The notes beneath the pieces are model-generated. The model made no database searches. It worked only from the letters and a program-made list of their open reading frames with translations, and was not told where the DNA came from. This document shows positions 33,076 to 43,312 of a stretch of 63,886 nucleotides of DNA, piece after piece. Numbering within the stretch: the stretch's first letter is position 1; every line of letters starts with the position of its first letter. This DNA comes from Cladosporium sp. IMV 00045 (Eukaryota; Ascomycota; Dothideomycetes; Cladosporiales; Cladosporiaceae). The position numbers and the translations under genes are program-made. The stretch lies in NCBI GenBank assembly GCA_001931905.2, contig MSJI02000933.1, forward strand, positions 7,635 through 71,520, in the 5' to 3' direction.

Positions 33076-35083
33076 ATGCAGGTTGTGACCAAAAAGATGT
33101 CGCACCAGGTCGATAGTTGTTTCCCCCTGTACAAACTCAGCGCTGTTGCCTAGTCGCACGCCATATTGTAAATATCTGTTTTACCTGACTTGAGCGAGCG
33201 TTTATTGTACAGTTTGATATTCCTATTGAAGAAAAGATTGTGTATTTGACTTTACGAGAATGTATCAACTTGTTTTCGCTTAATAATTTATGTCAGGCCT
33301 TCCGTCGTGGGAAGGTCATGAGTTACGGAAGAACCAGATTCTTTGTATGGTGTGAATGACTGAGACCGCGTTTTAGTCGATTCAAGTCAAACCCAAATCA
33401 GTTCAGATCAACTCAATCCCATACCGAGGTGTCCCTAGGTAGTTTGCCAAAGCATTCATTGTCGTTGATTTTAACCACGATTTAGGCGGTATAGTTTTTG
33501 AAGATCAACCAATAATCCGGGTGGGGAAGTCGCGTCCCACAGCGCGCGTTGTGAATGGTTGGATCGAACGACCCCGGATGCTGACTTCACTTGTTCGAAT
33601 TGGCTGGGAGGTTGGAGGAGTGTTTCGAGATTCTTTCTTTGTATCTCTTCTTGTTTTGGTTTCTACTTTGAATGAAGTACGCCTTGTGAGAGCTGGTGGG
33701 AAAATGCATTCGCTGCTCCAAAACAAACCGAAAAAAAAAAAAAAAAAGACAGGAGAGCGGCGAAGGGGTTGAGGCGTTGTTCTTTGACACCCAACAGCGG
33801 TCTCGTGCTATCCTTTCTCTTTTCGATTTCTTGAATGATTTTTAGAACCATCTTCGGCCAATTCTCGTCGTCCACTCAGCCCGCCCCATTTTGTCGCTTT
33901 TACGTCCTCGCAGCAGCAAGCTGTTCGATGACCGAGGTCTCTCGATGAGGTTGTCCATTTTGATCCCATCAGGGCGGACCAGTGAGTATCCAAGTACTTT
34001 GAAGGCTTTGCTGCCATTCCTCCTCTTTCACGGCCTTTCAAGGTCAACTCAAAAGTCGGTATCCATGCTTTGGTGTCGGGTGTTGGATAAGAGCAATACA
34101 GATGCTGATGAACGTGTCTTTCAAAGGGAAACGTGAGGAGTCGCCCTCGGCAAGCTCGCCGTTCAAATAAACCGTTCGAAGTCGAGGCCTCTGTCTTCGA
34201 GGGTTGCCAAGTACTTGCAACCGAGCATGCTCTTATGCTTGATGTAGATGGAGTGACATCGTCGGGGGTAAAGCTTGGGTTGGGGGCTTCAAGAGATGCT
34301 GGTCGCGTTAAGTGTCAGTTGCAGTGTTGGTGTTTTGAAGGGGCGTTCATTGTCGCTTTTTGGAGTTGGTGGTCTCAAAAAAGCGTTGTGGTAATCGTCT
34401 TTCTTGGTTCGAATCGTTGCTATTACGGTAAGAGTAGCGATGTAGAATCAAACACACTTCCCTTGCTTTCTTGATCATGGACTGGCAGATTAACATTGGA
34501 TTGGTGCATCTCAGCGGTCGACCGCCAGTACATACTTGGCTACCGCTGAATGCAAGCGCAGCACTGTTGTTATATGGATTGGAGGCCCCGTTCTTCTCTC
34601 CTGGCATTGACATTCTAAGCATATGGTGCTGTCGTTCTCTCAATATACTGACCTCGCCATCTCATCTCTGTAAGTAACGCTTCTTCTCTCTCTGTCACCT
34701 AATCTGCCAGAACATGCTGCTATGCGATTAGACAGCACCATGTAACTTTGCTAATACCCCCGGCAGCTGAGTTCACTGCCTCCTGGAAGAGACGCGGTAA
34801 ACAAACTTTGGCGCCGAAGGTACGAACAAATCGCTTTCTTAAAAATTGTAGAGAATGATGGGTATTTGAGCTCTACACTGTGATCGAAGGGATGTTTGTT
34901 TGTTAAATATCGTTGTGGAGCAGAGAGGGTAGCATTCACGGGCTTCACTAACAAGCAGACCCCGCCCGAGCCCCCAGCCCTCCCTTTTTCTTTTCTGGCC
35001 GGCTTCGAGCGCCGCACCACTTCTTTTCGACAACCACCGCCATCACCACCACTCCTCACCACCATCTCAGCGGCAACATCATC
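33076..35083. other. Gene-free region of 2 kb
   Basis: No convincing gene was found in 2008 bp. There is an A17 homopolymer at 33731-33747. The first 300 bp are AT-rich 3' untranslated sequence of the VTC gene, and the last 200 bp are the C-rich leader of the kinase gene. Small intron-rich or non-coding genes cannot be excluded. Confidence 0.5.
33731..33747. repeat. A17 homopolymer
   Basis: Seventeen consecutive A follow CCG. The tract lies in intergenic sequence and its length is uncertain in any assembly. Confidence 0.85.
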
Positions 35084-36391
35084 ATGCCCGTGGTGCTTTC
35101 GGCGACAATGGCGGAGATCGAGGAGGCGTCCGCGCACTCTGGCGGCCTCCACATCGGGCAGAAGGGTCTCGTCGGCGAGGAATCGCTGACGAACTTCGAC
35201 TGCTCGATCTGGTACGCTGCTCGGGTGGGTGACGTTCTCGAGGGTCGTTACAAGATCCTCGGGAAGGTGGCGCATGGTGGCAGTTCCACGATCTGGTTGG
35301 CAGAGGACCTGGAGACCAAGGCCATTGATGTCTTGAAGATCTCCATCAAATACAGCAAGGACGACTTCCGTGAAGCGAGAGCCTTCGAGCGCATCGACGA
35401 ATGCGCCAACACTACAAAACACCCTGGCTTTCGGTGCCTCCAGCGCCCTTTGAACACATTCATCATCACTAGCGAGCGGAGCGGTCGCCACCAATGCTTC
35501 TTGACAACACCATCAGCTTGCCATATTGAGGAAGCATGGCGCCTTTTGGGGGACTTCCCACTGTCACTCACCAAGGAAGTTCTGGGGAACACACTCAAAG
35601 CCCTCGACTTCTTGCACACTGAGATCAGGCTCATTCACACTGATGTGAAGCTCGACAACATCCTGTTCGGCTTCAAAGACAAGCGTATTGTGAAAGTGTA
35701 CATTGAAGAGCTACGACGCAACCCGGCTCAAGCAAAGATGCACAAAGGCAAGGATGGCGCCGAATATCCCGTCACCGCAGCAAAACCCTTCGTCCTACAC
35801 AAAGACAGCTTCGCCAAACCGAAGCTCAACGACCTTGGAGAGTCAGTCGAGCTCCCCAACAACAAGGGTCATTTCCACGAATGGAAAGAGTGCAGTCCCA
35901 AAGCGTTCAGAGCACCCGAAATCATCCTCGGCCGCCCCTTCAACGAATCCATCGACTGCTGGATGGTCGGCTGCATTACCCTTCAGTTGCTCACTGGAAA
36001 GGTCCCCATCAAGCCCCACGGTCCGAACCAACCCTGGACAGAAGCATACACGCTGGCGCAGCAACATGCACTCCTCGGCCCGCCGCCCAAAGCGTTCCTC
36101 GAAAAGAGCGAGAGCGCTCAAGAGTACTGGAACGAGGATGGTGAATGGATCTACGCAAAACACACCGTGCCGGCAATTTCCCTGGAGAGCATGCTGGCAG
36201 TCGTCGAAGACCCGGAACAGCGCGAGAAAGCACTCTATTTCGTCAGATGCTGCCTCCAATGGCTGCCGGAGGACCGCTTGTCTGCGGGAGAGCTGGCCAA
36301 GCACGATTTCTTAGTTCGCACTAGGAGAGGACGGGTGTGGAGGAACCTCAAGACACTGTTCAAGAAGGTCATGAGGAAGGAAGGAAAATAG
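35084..36391 (+). CDS. SRPK-like serine/threonine protein kinase
   Basis: This 435-residue kinase shows a Gly-rich loop (GKVAHGGSSTIWLA, 60-73), the ATP-binding Lys85, a helix-C Glu97, the catalytic loop HTDVKLDN (185-192), the metal-binding DLG (250-252) and APE (276-278). HTD in place of HRD and DLG in place of DFG are characteristic of the SRPK family, which phosphorylates RS-domain proteins. The spacer between the two kinase lobes is short compared with classical SRPKs, and much of the protein is the kinase core. Filamentous fungi have many small SRPK-like genes of unknown role. The ATG at 35084 is used; a second Met lies at codon 9. No intron is needed. Confidence 0.85.
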   Translation: MPVVLSATMAEIEEASAHSGGLHIGQKGLVGEESLTNFDCSIWYAARVGDVLEGRYKILGKVAHGGSSTIWLAEDLETKAIDVLKISIKYSKDDFREARAFERIDECANTTKHPGFRCLQRPLNTFIITSERSGRHQCFLTTPSACHIEEAWRLLGDFPLSLTKEVLGNTLKALDFLHTEIRLIHTDVKLDNILFGFKDKRIVKVYIEELRRNPAQAKMHKGKDGAEYPVTAAKPFVLHKDSFAKPKLNDLGESVELPNNKGHFHEWKECSPKAFRAPEIILGRPFNESIDCWMVGCITLQLLTGKVPIKPHGPNQPWTEAYTLAQQHALLGPPPKAFLEKSESAQEYWNEDGEWIYAKHTVPAISLESMLAVVEDPEQREKALYFVRCCLQWLPEDRLSAGELAKHDFLVRTRRGRVWRNLKTLFKKVMRKEGK

Positions 36392-37326
36392 CTGCAAAAT
36401 CTGTTGAAGGGGGGGAGCGGGAAGATAAAAGGCGAGGTTTGGTTTACGGGCGCTTGTGTTAAGCCTAGAATAGGCCTTTCTACCAAGATGGACAGGGAAC
36501 TTATAAAAGGGACGATTTTGCTCAGACGATTCATGTGCAGAGTTGACAAGTTTTTTGGAAGTATCTATGCGTAAGCGATAGATTGTGATCTGCTGACTGC
36601 AATATAGTCCTGCGGCCGTTGCTCTTCTATTCTAATGCGCTTCCCGCTTGAATGGGCAACTTCAGTTGTCTCCTGCCTTGGTGGCCCCCTAGATGCTTCG
36701 GCTGTCGTTCACTTAGACGTCCACGGAAGAGCCCTTACGTGTAACTAGTTAATTCGCAAAGCCGTCCTTACTCATACAGATCAGAAGCTCCAAGGCTACT
36801 CATTTGATTCCTTCTTCAAGTCTCATTCGATGCTGCACGTATCCCGACTCTGATGTCTATGGCTTAAGAGAGCGCTCGACCGAGGAAGGCGATCACAAAC
36901 AACAAGTATCCGCGTACACACGAGGAACTCCTACGTTCTTGGAATTGTTTGAGGGTATTCGGGAGTTGAACTATTCATTTGTTTAAAAGGGAGATGAGTG
37001 TTGCAATGGCCAACAAAGGTTGTAGTCCGAGTGCAAGGAACCGTTGAAAGTCATTTTGATGCCTCGCATATATTCTAGGGATGTATCCAATTGCACTACG
37101 AGCTTCATTTGTTTGCTTCATGAAACCAATGATTTGGTATAAGGTCGAATGAACCGGGAAACATGAGTTGAAGTCAAGCATGCATCAGACAAGAGGACAT
37201 GCTACAGATGCGCTAGGCTCGATTTGGCAACTCTTGAGATCGAATTATTTCATTTGTCGGGCTTTGCGCCAGCATTCTGATTTGCGACACGGAATCTTCG
37301 CTTTCCGATAATTTTACAGCATCATC
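36392..37326. other. Intergenic region, no gene seen
   Basis: These 935 bp lie between the kinase and PUS7. A G-rich run (GGGGGGAG) follows the kinase stop. Short frames have no recognisable features. Confidence 0.5.
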
Positions 37327-39639
37327 ATGGCGGATTCCACGGCTGATGTCGCACCCACCAATGCGCCGGCGAGCGACAAAGTGACTGCACCCGTCGAGAC
37401 TCCAAGTGGTGTTTCGACTTCGGTTTTGAAGGCCGCCGAGGCAGCGCAAAAAGAGCAAGAAAATGCTGTTGGAATCACTGCATACGTATCGCCCGAAGCG
37501 CCCGGGTTCTCCTGCATTGTCAAGCAACGCTACACCGACTTCCTGGTCAACGAAATCCTGCCGACTGGCGAAGTCCTTCACCTGAACGAGATAGTCGAAG
37601 CCCCGCAGAAGAAGACAAGGGAGCAGAGGCGCGCGGACGCGGCGGGCGGAGCTGGAAATGCCGGTCAATCGAATGGCGAGGCTGGACGCAAGAGGCAGGC
37701 TGAAGGTGAAACGGGAGATCAGGCTGAGGATGGATCTGCGAGCAAGCGCCAGAAGGTGGAAGCGGAACATGTTCCCTCTCCAGCAGAAATCACTGCCGCG
37801 AAGGAGACCGCTATCGCGTCTATTACTGTAGAGGACCGCAGCACACTCAGCTCAATCTTCGGCAACGCGACTACCGAGAAAATTGTCAAGTTGTATGGCG
37901 ATGTTGTCGCGCATCCCCACCGCAAACCTCGCGATCACGATGCCGTGCAATCCGAAATCATTTCCGAGAAGTCGCAGAGGACGCAAGCCCATATCGCCGT
38001 GCGAAAGATCTTCCAAACCAAGCTTGAGACTTTGACCATGCAGGACAAGCCTGGTACCATCAGCGTTCGTGCAGCACCCAAGGGCGTCGAAAGCAATGGC
38101 CGACGCACCGACGCGCCCGAGAATGAGAATGGCTCGAAGCAGAAGGGCAAGGTTATGTGGGATGATCTTGGAGGGGAATATCTGCACTTCACTTTGTACA
38201 AGGAGAATAAGGACACTATGGAGGTTCTGTTCTTCATGGCAAGTGCATTGAAGACTAAGGTGTCCAACTTCCAATTCGCTGGTACAAAGGACAGACGTGG
38301 AGTTACTGTTCAGCGAATCTCGATCTGCAGAGTCAAAAAGGAACAGATCATCGGATTGACGAAGACCGCAAAGGGCTGGAGAGTCGGTGGATTTGAGTAC
38401 AAGAAGCACGGGCTGGAGCTGGGCGAGCTGAATGGCAACGAATTCTTGCTTACGCTGCGTGACTGTCATGCGCCTAACGAGCAAGGATTGAGCAGCGAGC
38501 AGCGTTTTGAGTTACTGCAGAAATCTGTCACGGAGGCTGCCAGGAACTTTGGAGAGAAAGGCTTCATCAACTACTACGGTCTCCAGCGTTTTGGCACTTT
38601 CAGCACAGGCACCCACATCACTGGTAAGAAGATCTTGCAGGGCAACCTTGAGGGTGCAGTGAACGGCGTGCTTGCCTACTCGGAGTCTCTTCTCCCAGCA
38701 AACCAGGATTCATCGGCCGAGTCCAAGGTTCCTCAAGATGACATCGATCGTGCCGTGGCCATTCGCATCTGGTCAGAGAGCGGAAACAGCCGAAGAGCAC
38801 TGGAGATTATGCCGCGCAGGTTCCAGGCCGAAACGTCGATGATCCAATACCTCGGTAAAAGAGGCAGGAACAAGGAATTGATCCAAAACAAGGACTGGCA
38901 AGGTGCTCTGGCGAGCATTCAGAGGAACCTGAGGCTGATGTACGTGCACGCCTACCAAAGCTTGATCTGGAACATCGTCGCCGGCAAGCGTCTGGAAGTC
39001 TATGGCCACAGGGCTGTGGAGGGTGATCTGGTCATCATTGGCGAGAAAGACGGGCCGAAGGCCGAGAATGCCGAGAACGAAGTCGACCAAGATGGCGAGC
39101 CTGTCATTCGTCCCTCCGGTGATGATTCCTCCAAGCCCGAGGACCCTTTCACACGCGCGAGAGGCCTGACCAAAGAAGAAGCTGAGAGCGGCAAGTTCAA
39201 CATCTTCGACATCGTGTTGCCTCTGCCTGGCTGGGACGTCGAGTACCCTAAGAACAGCATTGGCAAATTTTACGAGGAGTTGATGGCCTCGGAGGTTGGC
39301 GGTGGCTTGGACCCGCACAAGATGCGTCGCAACTGGAAAGATGCTTCGCTCTCGGGCTCGTACCGCAAGATGATGTCGAAGCCTGGTGGTTTGGAGGTTT
39401 CGGTCAAGACTTGCAATGACGAACTTGAGCAGCTGGTGGAAACTGATGCGGAGAAACTCCTGAAGCAAGATGGTCAGGCGTCAGGCGATGCTCAGCACGC
39501 TGCTGATGCGAAGGGTGACAAGCTTGCGGTCGTTCTCAAGATGCAGCTGGGAAGCAGTCAGTATGCCACTATGGCTCTTAGAGAACTGACGAAGGGCTCT
39601 GCTTTGGCGTATACCCCTGAATTCTCTGCTACTAGATAG
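37327..39639 (+). CDS. PUS7: tRNA/RNA pseudouridine synthase Pus7 (TruD family)
   Basis: This intronless 770-residue protein has the TruD-type fold. The key motif AGTKDRRGVTVQR contains the catalytic Asp322. Further family blocks are FINYYGLQRFG and MYVHAYQSLIWN. The N-terminus up to about residue 150 is low-complexity and includes a basic KRQK patch that may act as a nuclear signal. Pus7 modifies uridine 13 in tRNAs, position 35 in pre-tRNA-Tyr, U2 snRNA and some mRNAs. A tRNA-Tyr gene with an intron is also in this window, and Pus7 in yeast needs that intron for its tRNA-Tyr site. Convergent with PRP18, 126 bp apart. Confidence 0.93.
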   Translation: MADSTADVAPTNAPASDKVTAPVETPSGVSTSVLKAAEAAQKEQENAVGITAYVSPEAPGFSCIVKQRYTDFLVNEILPTGEVLHLNEIVEAPQKKTREQRRADAAGGAGNAGQSNGEAGRKRQAEGETGDQAEDGSASKRQKVEAEHVPSPAEITAAKETAIASITVEDRSTLSSIFGNATTEKIVKLYGDVVAHPHRKPRDHDAVQSEIISEKSQRTQAHIAVRKIFQTKLETLTMQDKPGTISVRAAPKGVESNGRRTDAPENENGSKQKGKVMWDDLGGEYLHFTLYKENKDTMEVLFFMASALKTKVSNFQFAGTKDRRGVTVQRISICRVKKEQIIGLTKTAKGWRVGGFEYKKHGLELGELNGNEFLLTLRDCHAPNEQGLSSEQRFELLQKSVTEAARNFGEKGFINYYGLQRFGTFSTGTHITGKKILQGNLEGAVNGVLAYSESLLPANQDSSAESKVPQDDIDRAVAIRIWSESGNSRRALEIMPRRFQAETSMIQYLGKRGRNKELIQNKDWQGALASIQRNLRLMYVHAYQSLIWNIVAGKRLEVYGHRAVEGDLVIIGEKDGPKAENAENEVDQDGEPVIRPSGDDSSKPEDPFTRARGLTKEEAESGKFNIFDIVLPLPGWDVEYPKNSIGKFYEELMASEVGGGLDPHKMRRNWKDASLSGSYRKMMSKPGGLEVSVKTCNDELEQLVETDAEKLLKQDGQASGDAQHAADAKGDKLAVVLKMQLGSSQYATMALRELTKGSALAYTPEFSATR

Positions 39640-39765
39640 ACTTGTATATTACGACCGCGGATGGGCCGCATGGATCAAGGAATTTTGAAGCCAAATCTAT
39701 CATTCCAGATCTGTCACATTTGCTACGCATACCAGACCAGTAAGATGACCTTCGCTACCTATGTC

Positions 39766-40839
39766 TTAGCCCATGAGTTGCCCAAGATCCTCTGGTGGCC
39801 ACCTCGTCTGCGCAAAACTCAGACATCGCTTGATACCCTGCAGCATCTTCCTCGTGACCTCATCAGACATGATGTGTGCCGCGTTCTCATTCTCATTCAA
39901 CTTTTCTCTCGCACTTCTCTCGTGAATACCAACCATGGTGACACCAATAGGCCACGCCGCTTTACCGATACTCAGTCGCAGGTACGCGTCGTTGGCGTGT
40001 ACGTAGCGCTTAAGCTGAGCCAAGTGCACAATTTCCATAACGGCTTCGAGGATGTCGTCGTGCAGGTCTTTGGGGGTTTCGAGCTTCTTGATCAAAGGTC
40101 GGAGGTTTTCGCGTGCCGAGATGAAATTATTTGCTGCTTGCTTGCCGGAGAAAGATTCTTTGACTTCTCGGGGGCGTCGGGCGAGCGCGTTCTGCCATTC
40201 ACGCAGTACCAGATCGAAGTAGCTGGCGAGTTGGCGGTGGAGATACTTGCGTTCTGTCGGGTCTGAGGGCACATCCGTGGGAATCTTCATTTCCTTCTCT
40301 TCGACCAGCTCGAGGCTCGTGGGTATAGGACCATCGGTCATTTTCGGAGCAAGAGCCTTCTCGTTCAACTTTCGCCATCTCCGTAGTCTTTGCGCGTGCG
40401 TCTCGCCGAACAGAATCTTGGGCTCGCCCATCTCCCTGAGCTTAGCATCCAGCTCCTCATCGGAGACATCTTCTTGACCTTCTTCGACACCAGACTCTTT
40501 GCTCTCGCTCTTTTCCTTGACGAGTTCCGGTAAGCCCAGACGCTTTCTCCTTGCCCGATCCTCGGCTTCTTCCTCTTCCTCTCTGATCTTCTTACTTTCA
40601 GCGGCTAGTCGGGCCTTCTTCTCTTCTCGCTCAGCATTTCGGGCAGCTTCTTCGTCGTCGCGTTTGCGTTTCTTCTCGAGGCGCTCGAGGCGCGCCTCTT
40701 CAGCTTCTTCCTGCTCTTTCAAATAGGCTTCCTGCCTTTGCGCCTCGATTTCAGAGCGTTTGAGGTACTTCTTGTCGCCTCCGTTGCTGGGTGTCTTTGA
40801 TGCCGCTATTTGCGACTTCATCAGCGAGGCGAAGTCCAT
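39766..40839 (-). CDS. PRP18: Pre-mRNA-splicing factor Prp18
   Basis: This 357-residue protein starts at the ATG at 40839 (MDFASLMKSQIAASK, the usual start). A longer open frame upstream to 41034 has no family support. Residues 30-130 form a charged coiled coil. A PRP4-like motif region follows (EPKILFGETHAQRLRRWRKLN), and then the helical Prp18 domain (about 215-350) with KRYVHANDAYLRLSIGKAAWPIGVTMVGIHERSAR, where the invariant loop is intact. Prp18 acts in the second step of splicing together with Slu7 in the U5 snRNP. It shares a 331-bp upstream region with SAP18. Confidence 0.94.
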   Translation of the reverse strand: MDFASLMKSQIAASKTPSNGGDKKYLKRSEIEAQRQEAYLKEQEEAEEARLERLEKKRKRDDEEAARNAEREEKKARLAAESKKIREEEEEAEDRARRKRLGLPELVKEKSESKESGVEEGQEDVSDEELDAKLREMGEPKILFGETHAQRLRRWRKLNEKALAPKMTDGPIPTSLELVEEKEMKIPTDVPSDPTERKYLHRQLASYFDLVLREWQNALARRPREVKESFSGKQAANNFISARENLRPLIKKLETPKDLHDDILEAVMEIVHLAQLKRYVHANDAYLRLSIGKAAWPIGVTMVGIHERSAREKLNENENAAHIMSDEVTRKMLQGIKRCLSFAQTRWPPEDLGQLMG

Positions 40840-41170
40840 GGCGGTTGTGTTGATGCTATTGTATTTGTGTTGGTAAGATTGTTCAGAGGTCAAAGGTCGC
40901 TTGTAGACTGGAGTTCTAATCGCGAAAGTGAGGTCACTGCCAAGCACCGAGGCTTTCACTTTCTCATTGGAGCGCAACAAAAGCTCTAGAGCAACACTGA
41001 CGCTGCCTCTTAACAAACAAAAGTCAAAAGGCAAGACCGAGAATTACTTTGCAACCTCTGATCAACAACCCTTGCACTTCACTTCAAGGCCACACCAACG
41101 TCACATCTGTCTACTTCGAAACGCACCTCATTGATATACATCCTCTCAATCGATCAAACACCCGCCAGCC
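40840..41170. promoter_or_regulatory. Divergent upstream region of PRP18 and SAP18
   Basis: These 331 bp separate the two start codons. Nothing resembling a TATA box was seen, in line with two constitutive genes. Confidence 0.5.
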
Positions 41171-41923
41171 ATGGCGCTCCAACCTTCCGCCGCCGACAAG
41201 ATCGACCGCGAAACCACTCCGCCCTTCCTCCTCCGTGTCTTCTACCGCTCCAACCGTCCACTCGATCCTTATGAGTTCTCCGTCGCTCCTCCAGCAAATG
41301 CCACCGCAAGCATGGAATATTTCGAAGTCCTGCCTCCCAACATTCAGCAAAGCAGTCTGGAACTCTACCAATGGCCTGATTGTACTCTGGGCCAGCTCAC
41401 ATCAACCCTGCTGAGCGAGCTACCCGTCGAAGCTGGTGCCGAGGTGGGCTCAAGATTAGTGTTCAAGCTCATTTTCCCGGATACAAGAGCGCAGATGGGC
41501 GAGGGTGGGAGAGGCAAATGGATCGATAAGCCGCTTGGGTCGGTGGTTGTTGGAGGCAGGGACGCTGAGATGGAGGAGAACGATCTGTTGGAGGGCGATG
41601 CACACAAGACTCTGGCGGATGCGCGATTCGTGATTGGAGACTACGTTGCTTGCGCCATTTACCCTCCAGGACCTGATGGTCGCGTGCCGCCCATGCCTTC
41701 AGGCAGAGCAACTAGGGACCCGTACTCTGCTCCTAGAGGTCCTCCGAGGGAGAATGGCTATGGCGGTGGATATGGTAGGGGCGGTGGTTTCGGAGGGCCA
41801 AGGAGCGGATATGGTGGTGGACGTGGTCCTATGGGAGCTGCTCCACCGCCTGGAGACTGGAGGCGTGGCGAGAGGCCCAGTGCGCCTGGAGGTGGATTCA
41901 GAGGTCCGAGAGGTCGTTACTAG
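41171..41923 (+). CDS. SAP18-like protein with RGG tail
   Basis: This 250-residue protein matches Sin3-associated polypeptide 18. It opens with DKIDRETTPPFLLRVFYRSN, continues with LELYQWPDCTLGQLTSTLLSELP, and has FVIGDYVACAIYPP at residues 157-170. These are the core ubiquitin-like strands of the family. Beyond residue 180 is a Gly/Arg-rich tail (YGGGYGRGGGFGGPRSGYGG), which could bind RNA. SAP18 is part of the ASAP/PSAP complexes linked to splicing and of Sin3 histone deacetylase complexes. No intron is needed. Confidence 0.9.
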   Translation: MALQPSAADKIDRETTPPFLLRVFYRSNRPLDPYEFSVAPPANATASMEYFEVLPPNIQQSSLELYQWPDCTLGQLTSTLLSELPVEAGAEVGSRLVFKLIFPDTRAQMGEGGRGKWIDKPLGSVVVGGRDAEMEENDLLEGDAHKTLADARFVIGDYVACAIYPPGPDGRVPPMPSGRATRDPYSAPRGPPRENGYGGGYGRGGGFGGPRSGYGGGRGPMGAAPPPGDWRRGERPSAPGGGFRGPRGRY

Positions 41924-42148
41924 TCGTCTGGGCCTCCTTGTCTCTCATGTTCGAAGAAACTTGCCATCGATGGCCAGACTTTTCACGTCGACATCCTCTT
42001 CAAAGCATAGGCTTCAATTGTTCCTACAAGGGCAAAGTCTGGTGTCAGTAGTTCGGTCGATGTATCTCAGCATTGGCTCGTTTATGCTGTTGCTCCATAA
42101 AAATTCTGCTTTAAATTTTGAGTACACTCACAAGACATCATCTCCATA

Positions 42149-42229
42149 GGCGAAGTAGCAAAGTGGTTACTGCGATTGACTAGAAATCAATTCCCTTCGG
42201 GGGCGTAGGTTCGAATCCTGCCTTCGTCG
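42149..42229 (+). tRNA. tRNA-Ser(AGA)
   Basis: An 81-nt cloverleaf can be drawn by eye. The acceptor stem GGCGAAG pairs with CTTCGTC, including one G-U, and the D stem is GCA/TGC. The anticodon stem is ATTGA/TCAAT with loop CTAGAAA, giving anticodon AGA. The extra arm is CCC TTCG GGG, and the T arm is GTAGG TTCGAAT CCTGC. The discriminator is G. The long variable arm is diagnostic of Ser. No intron. T-rich sequence at 42241-42252 fits the RNA polymerase III terminator. Confidence 0.95.
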
Positions 42230-42230
42230 G

Positions 42231-42897
42231 AGATGCTCCTCTTTTGCTTTTTATAGATACTTATCTACTATATGTTATATTCTCTTTTATAGCGTATAAG
42301 TACCTTAAGGCGGTTTCGATATTGCTTTTAGTAATCTTTCGTAGACGACCTAGGACGGAAAAGTCGAGGGTTAGAAGTAGGTGGTTTACTAGGTACCTAA
42401 CGGGCTAAGCGCTTTATACTCGCTCTTTTGAATTAAATCTAATCTTTTCCAAATATGAAAGGGCATAGTAAGCTTAGGTCACTTTAATGCTAGTCTCAAA
42501 CGTTGCTCTATTAGACTCTACCTAGAGAGTAGAGGGTACTAGCTCGAGAGAAGAGTATCTTCTAGGAGATATATAGCTTAGGGTAATAAGACGGTCTTTC
42601 GGAGCGCGCGTAATATCTTCTAACTCTTTAAGATATCTCATTCGTTTCGTTACTTAAAAAAAAAAATAAAAAATAAAAAATAAAAAAACAAAAGTAGTAC
42701 TACTATTATTGAGATATAGGAAAAGTTACTAAAGTCGATACTATGTTTTTCGCTTAATCGAGGTAATCGGATAGCGTATACTATATTGATTTTATTTAAC
42801 TCTTCTCGATTCGATTTCACGATACCTAACCTTACTTATAATAAACGGTACGAGATTGATTATAACGTATCTTTTGTATCTATCAAGGATAATGTAA
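42231..42897. mobile_element. RIP-like AT-rich island, probable degraded transposon
   Basis: The base composition switches sharply just after tRNA-Ser. In 42241-42300 I count 13 TpA, 0 CpA and 2 TpG. CpA stays nearly absent on to about 42,470, while CpG is retained. That combination is the mark of RIP (CpA to TpA on both strands). An A-rich tail of repeated AAAAAAT units lies inside at 42655-42689. No open frame or terminal repeat survives that I could identify, so the class of the element is unknown. A non-LTR or SINE-like remnant is one option because of the A-rich tail. Ordinary composition returns near 42,898. Confidence 0.65.
42655..42689. repeat. A-rich AAAAAAT repeat tract
   Basis: A run of A is followed by several AAAAAAT-like units and ends in AAAAAAAC. 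Such tails are common at the 3' ends of non-LTR elements, but simple slippage would also do. Confidence 0.6.
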
Positions 42898-42966
42898 TGT
42901 GGTGCACGCCGTGTCACTTCTAGCTGCAGTTATAGGAGAAAATGTCAGCTATGTGTACGGACGATA

Positions 42967-42986
42967 ACCCCAACCCTAACCCTAAA
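42967..42986. repeat. Interstitial telomere-like tract (CCCTAA-type)
   Basis: The sequence reads ACCCCAACCCTAACCCTAAA, about three units of the fungal telomere repeat with one variant base. It lies 70 bp beyond the edge of the RIP-like island. Confidence 0.7.
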
Positions 42987-43312
42987 GACACACCACTGTT
43001 TCTCTTGTGCAACGAACGTATGAATACACGAATGGGTTGGACTTCTTGGCTGACGGGCGAATGCAGCTTGTTCGCTAGGAAGCCTGGAATGTTGGTTACC
43101 ATGATCACCAAGGCCGAAAGACTAGTGGCTCGAGGTCGTGAAAGGGGCCTGGCAGAGTACTGTGCATCTCAAGCAACTCCACTCACCGGCCTCGTCGGTA
43201 TGAATCTGCACTGGCAGCGTCGTTTTAAAATACAAACATATCCTATACACGTTATTCAAGCACTATCTGTACAACCAATTGCAAGCAAAAGACTTCGAAA
43301 CCGACAATTCCA

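Larger units (their letters stand above)
42230..43312. other. Gene-free region with RIP-like island and telomere-like tract
   Basis: These 1083 bp lie between tRNA-Ser and the 3' end of the PPR gene. They hold the AT-rich island (42231-42897), a telomere-like tract (42967-42986) and about 330 bp of ordinary composition. An open frame 42942-43427 starts inside the telomere-like tract and runs antisense into the PPR gene. It is not called. Confidence 0.7.

Noticed and set aside
34751..35494. A 247-codon minus-strand frame across the kinase start
   Set aside because: It is antisense to the kinase N-lobe, whose Gly loop and Lys are on the plus strand, and has no motif.
40840..41034. Upstream extension of the PRP18 frame by 65 codons
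   Set aside because: The conserved Prp18 start is MDFASLMKSQIA at 40839. The extension has no family match and lies in the divergent promoter.
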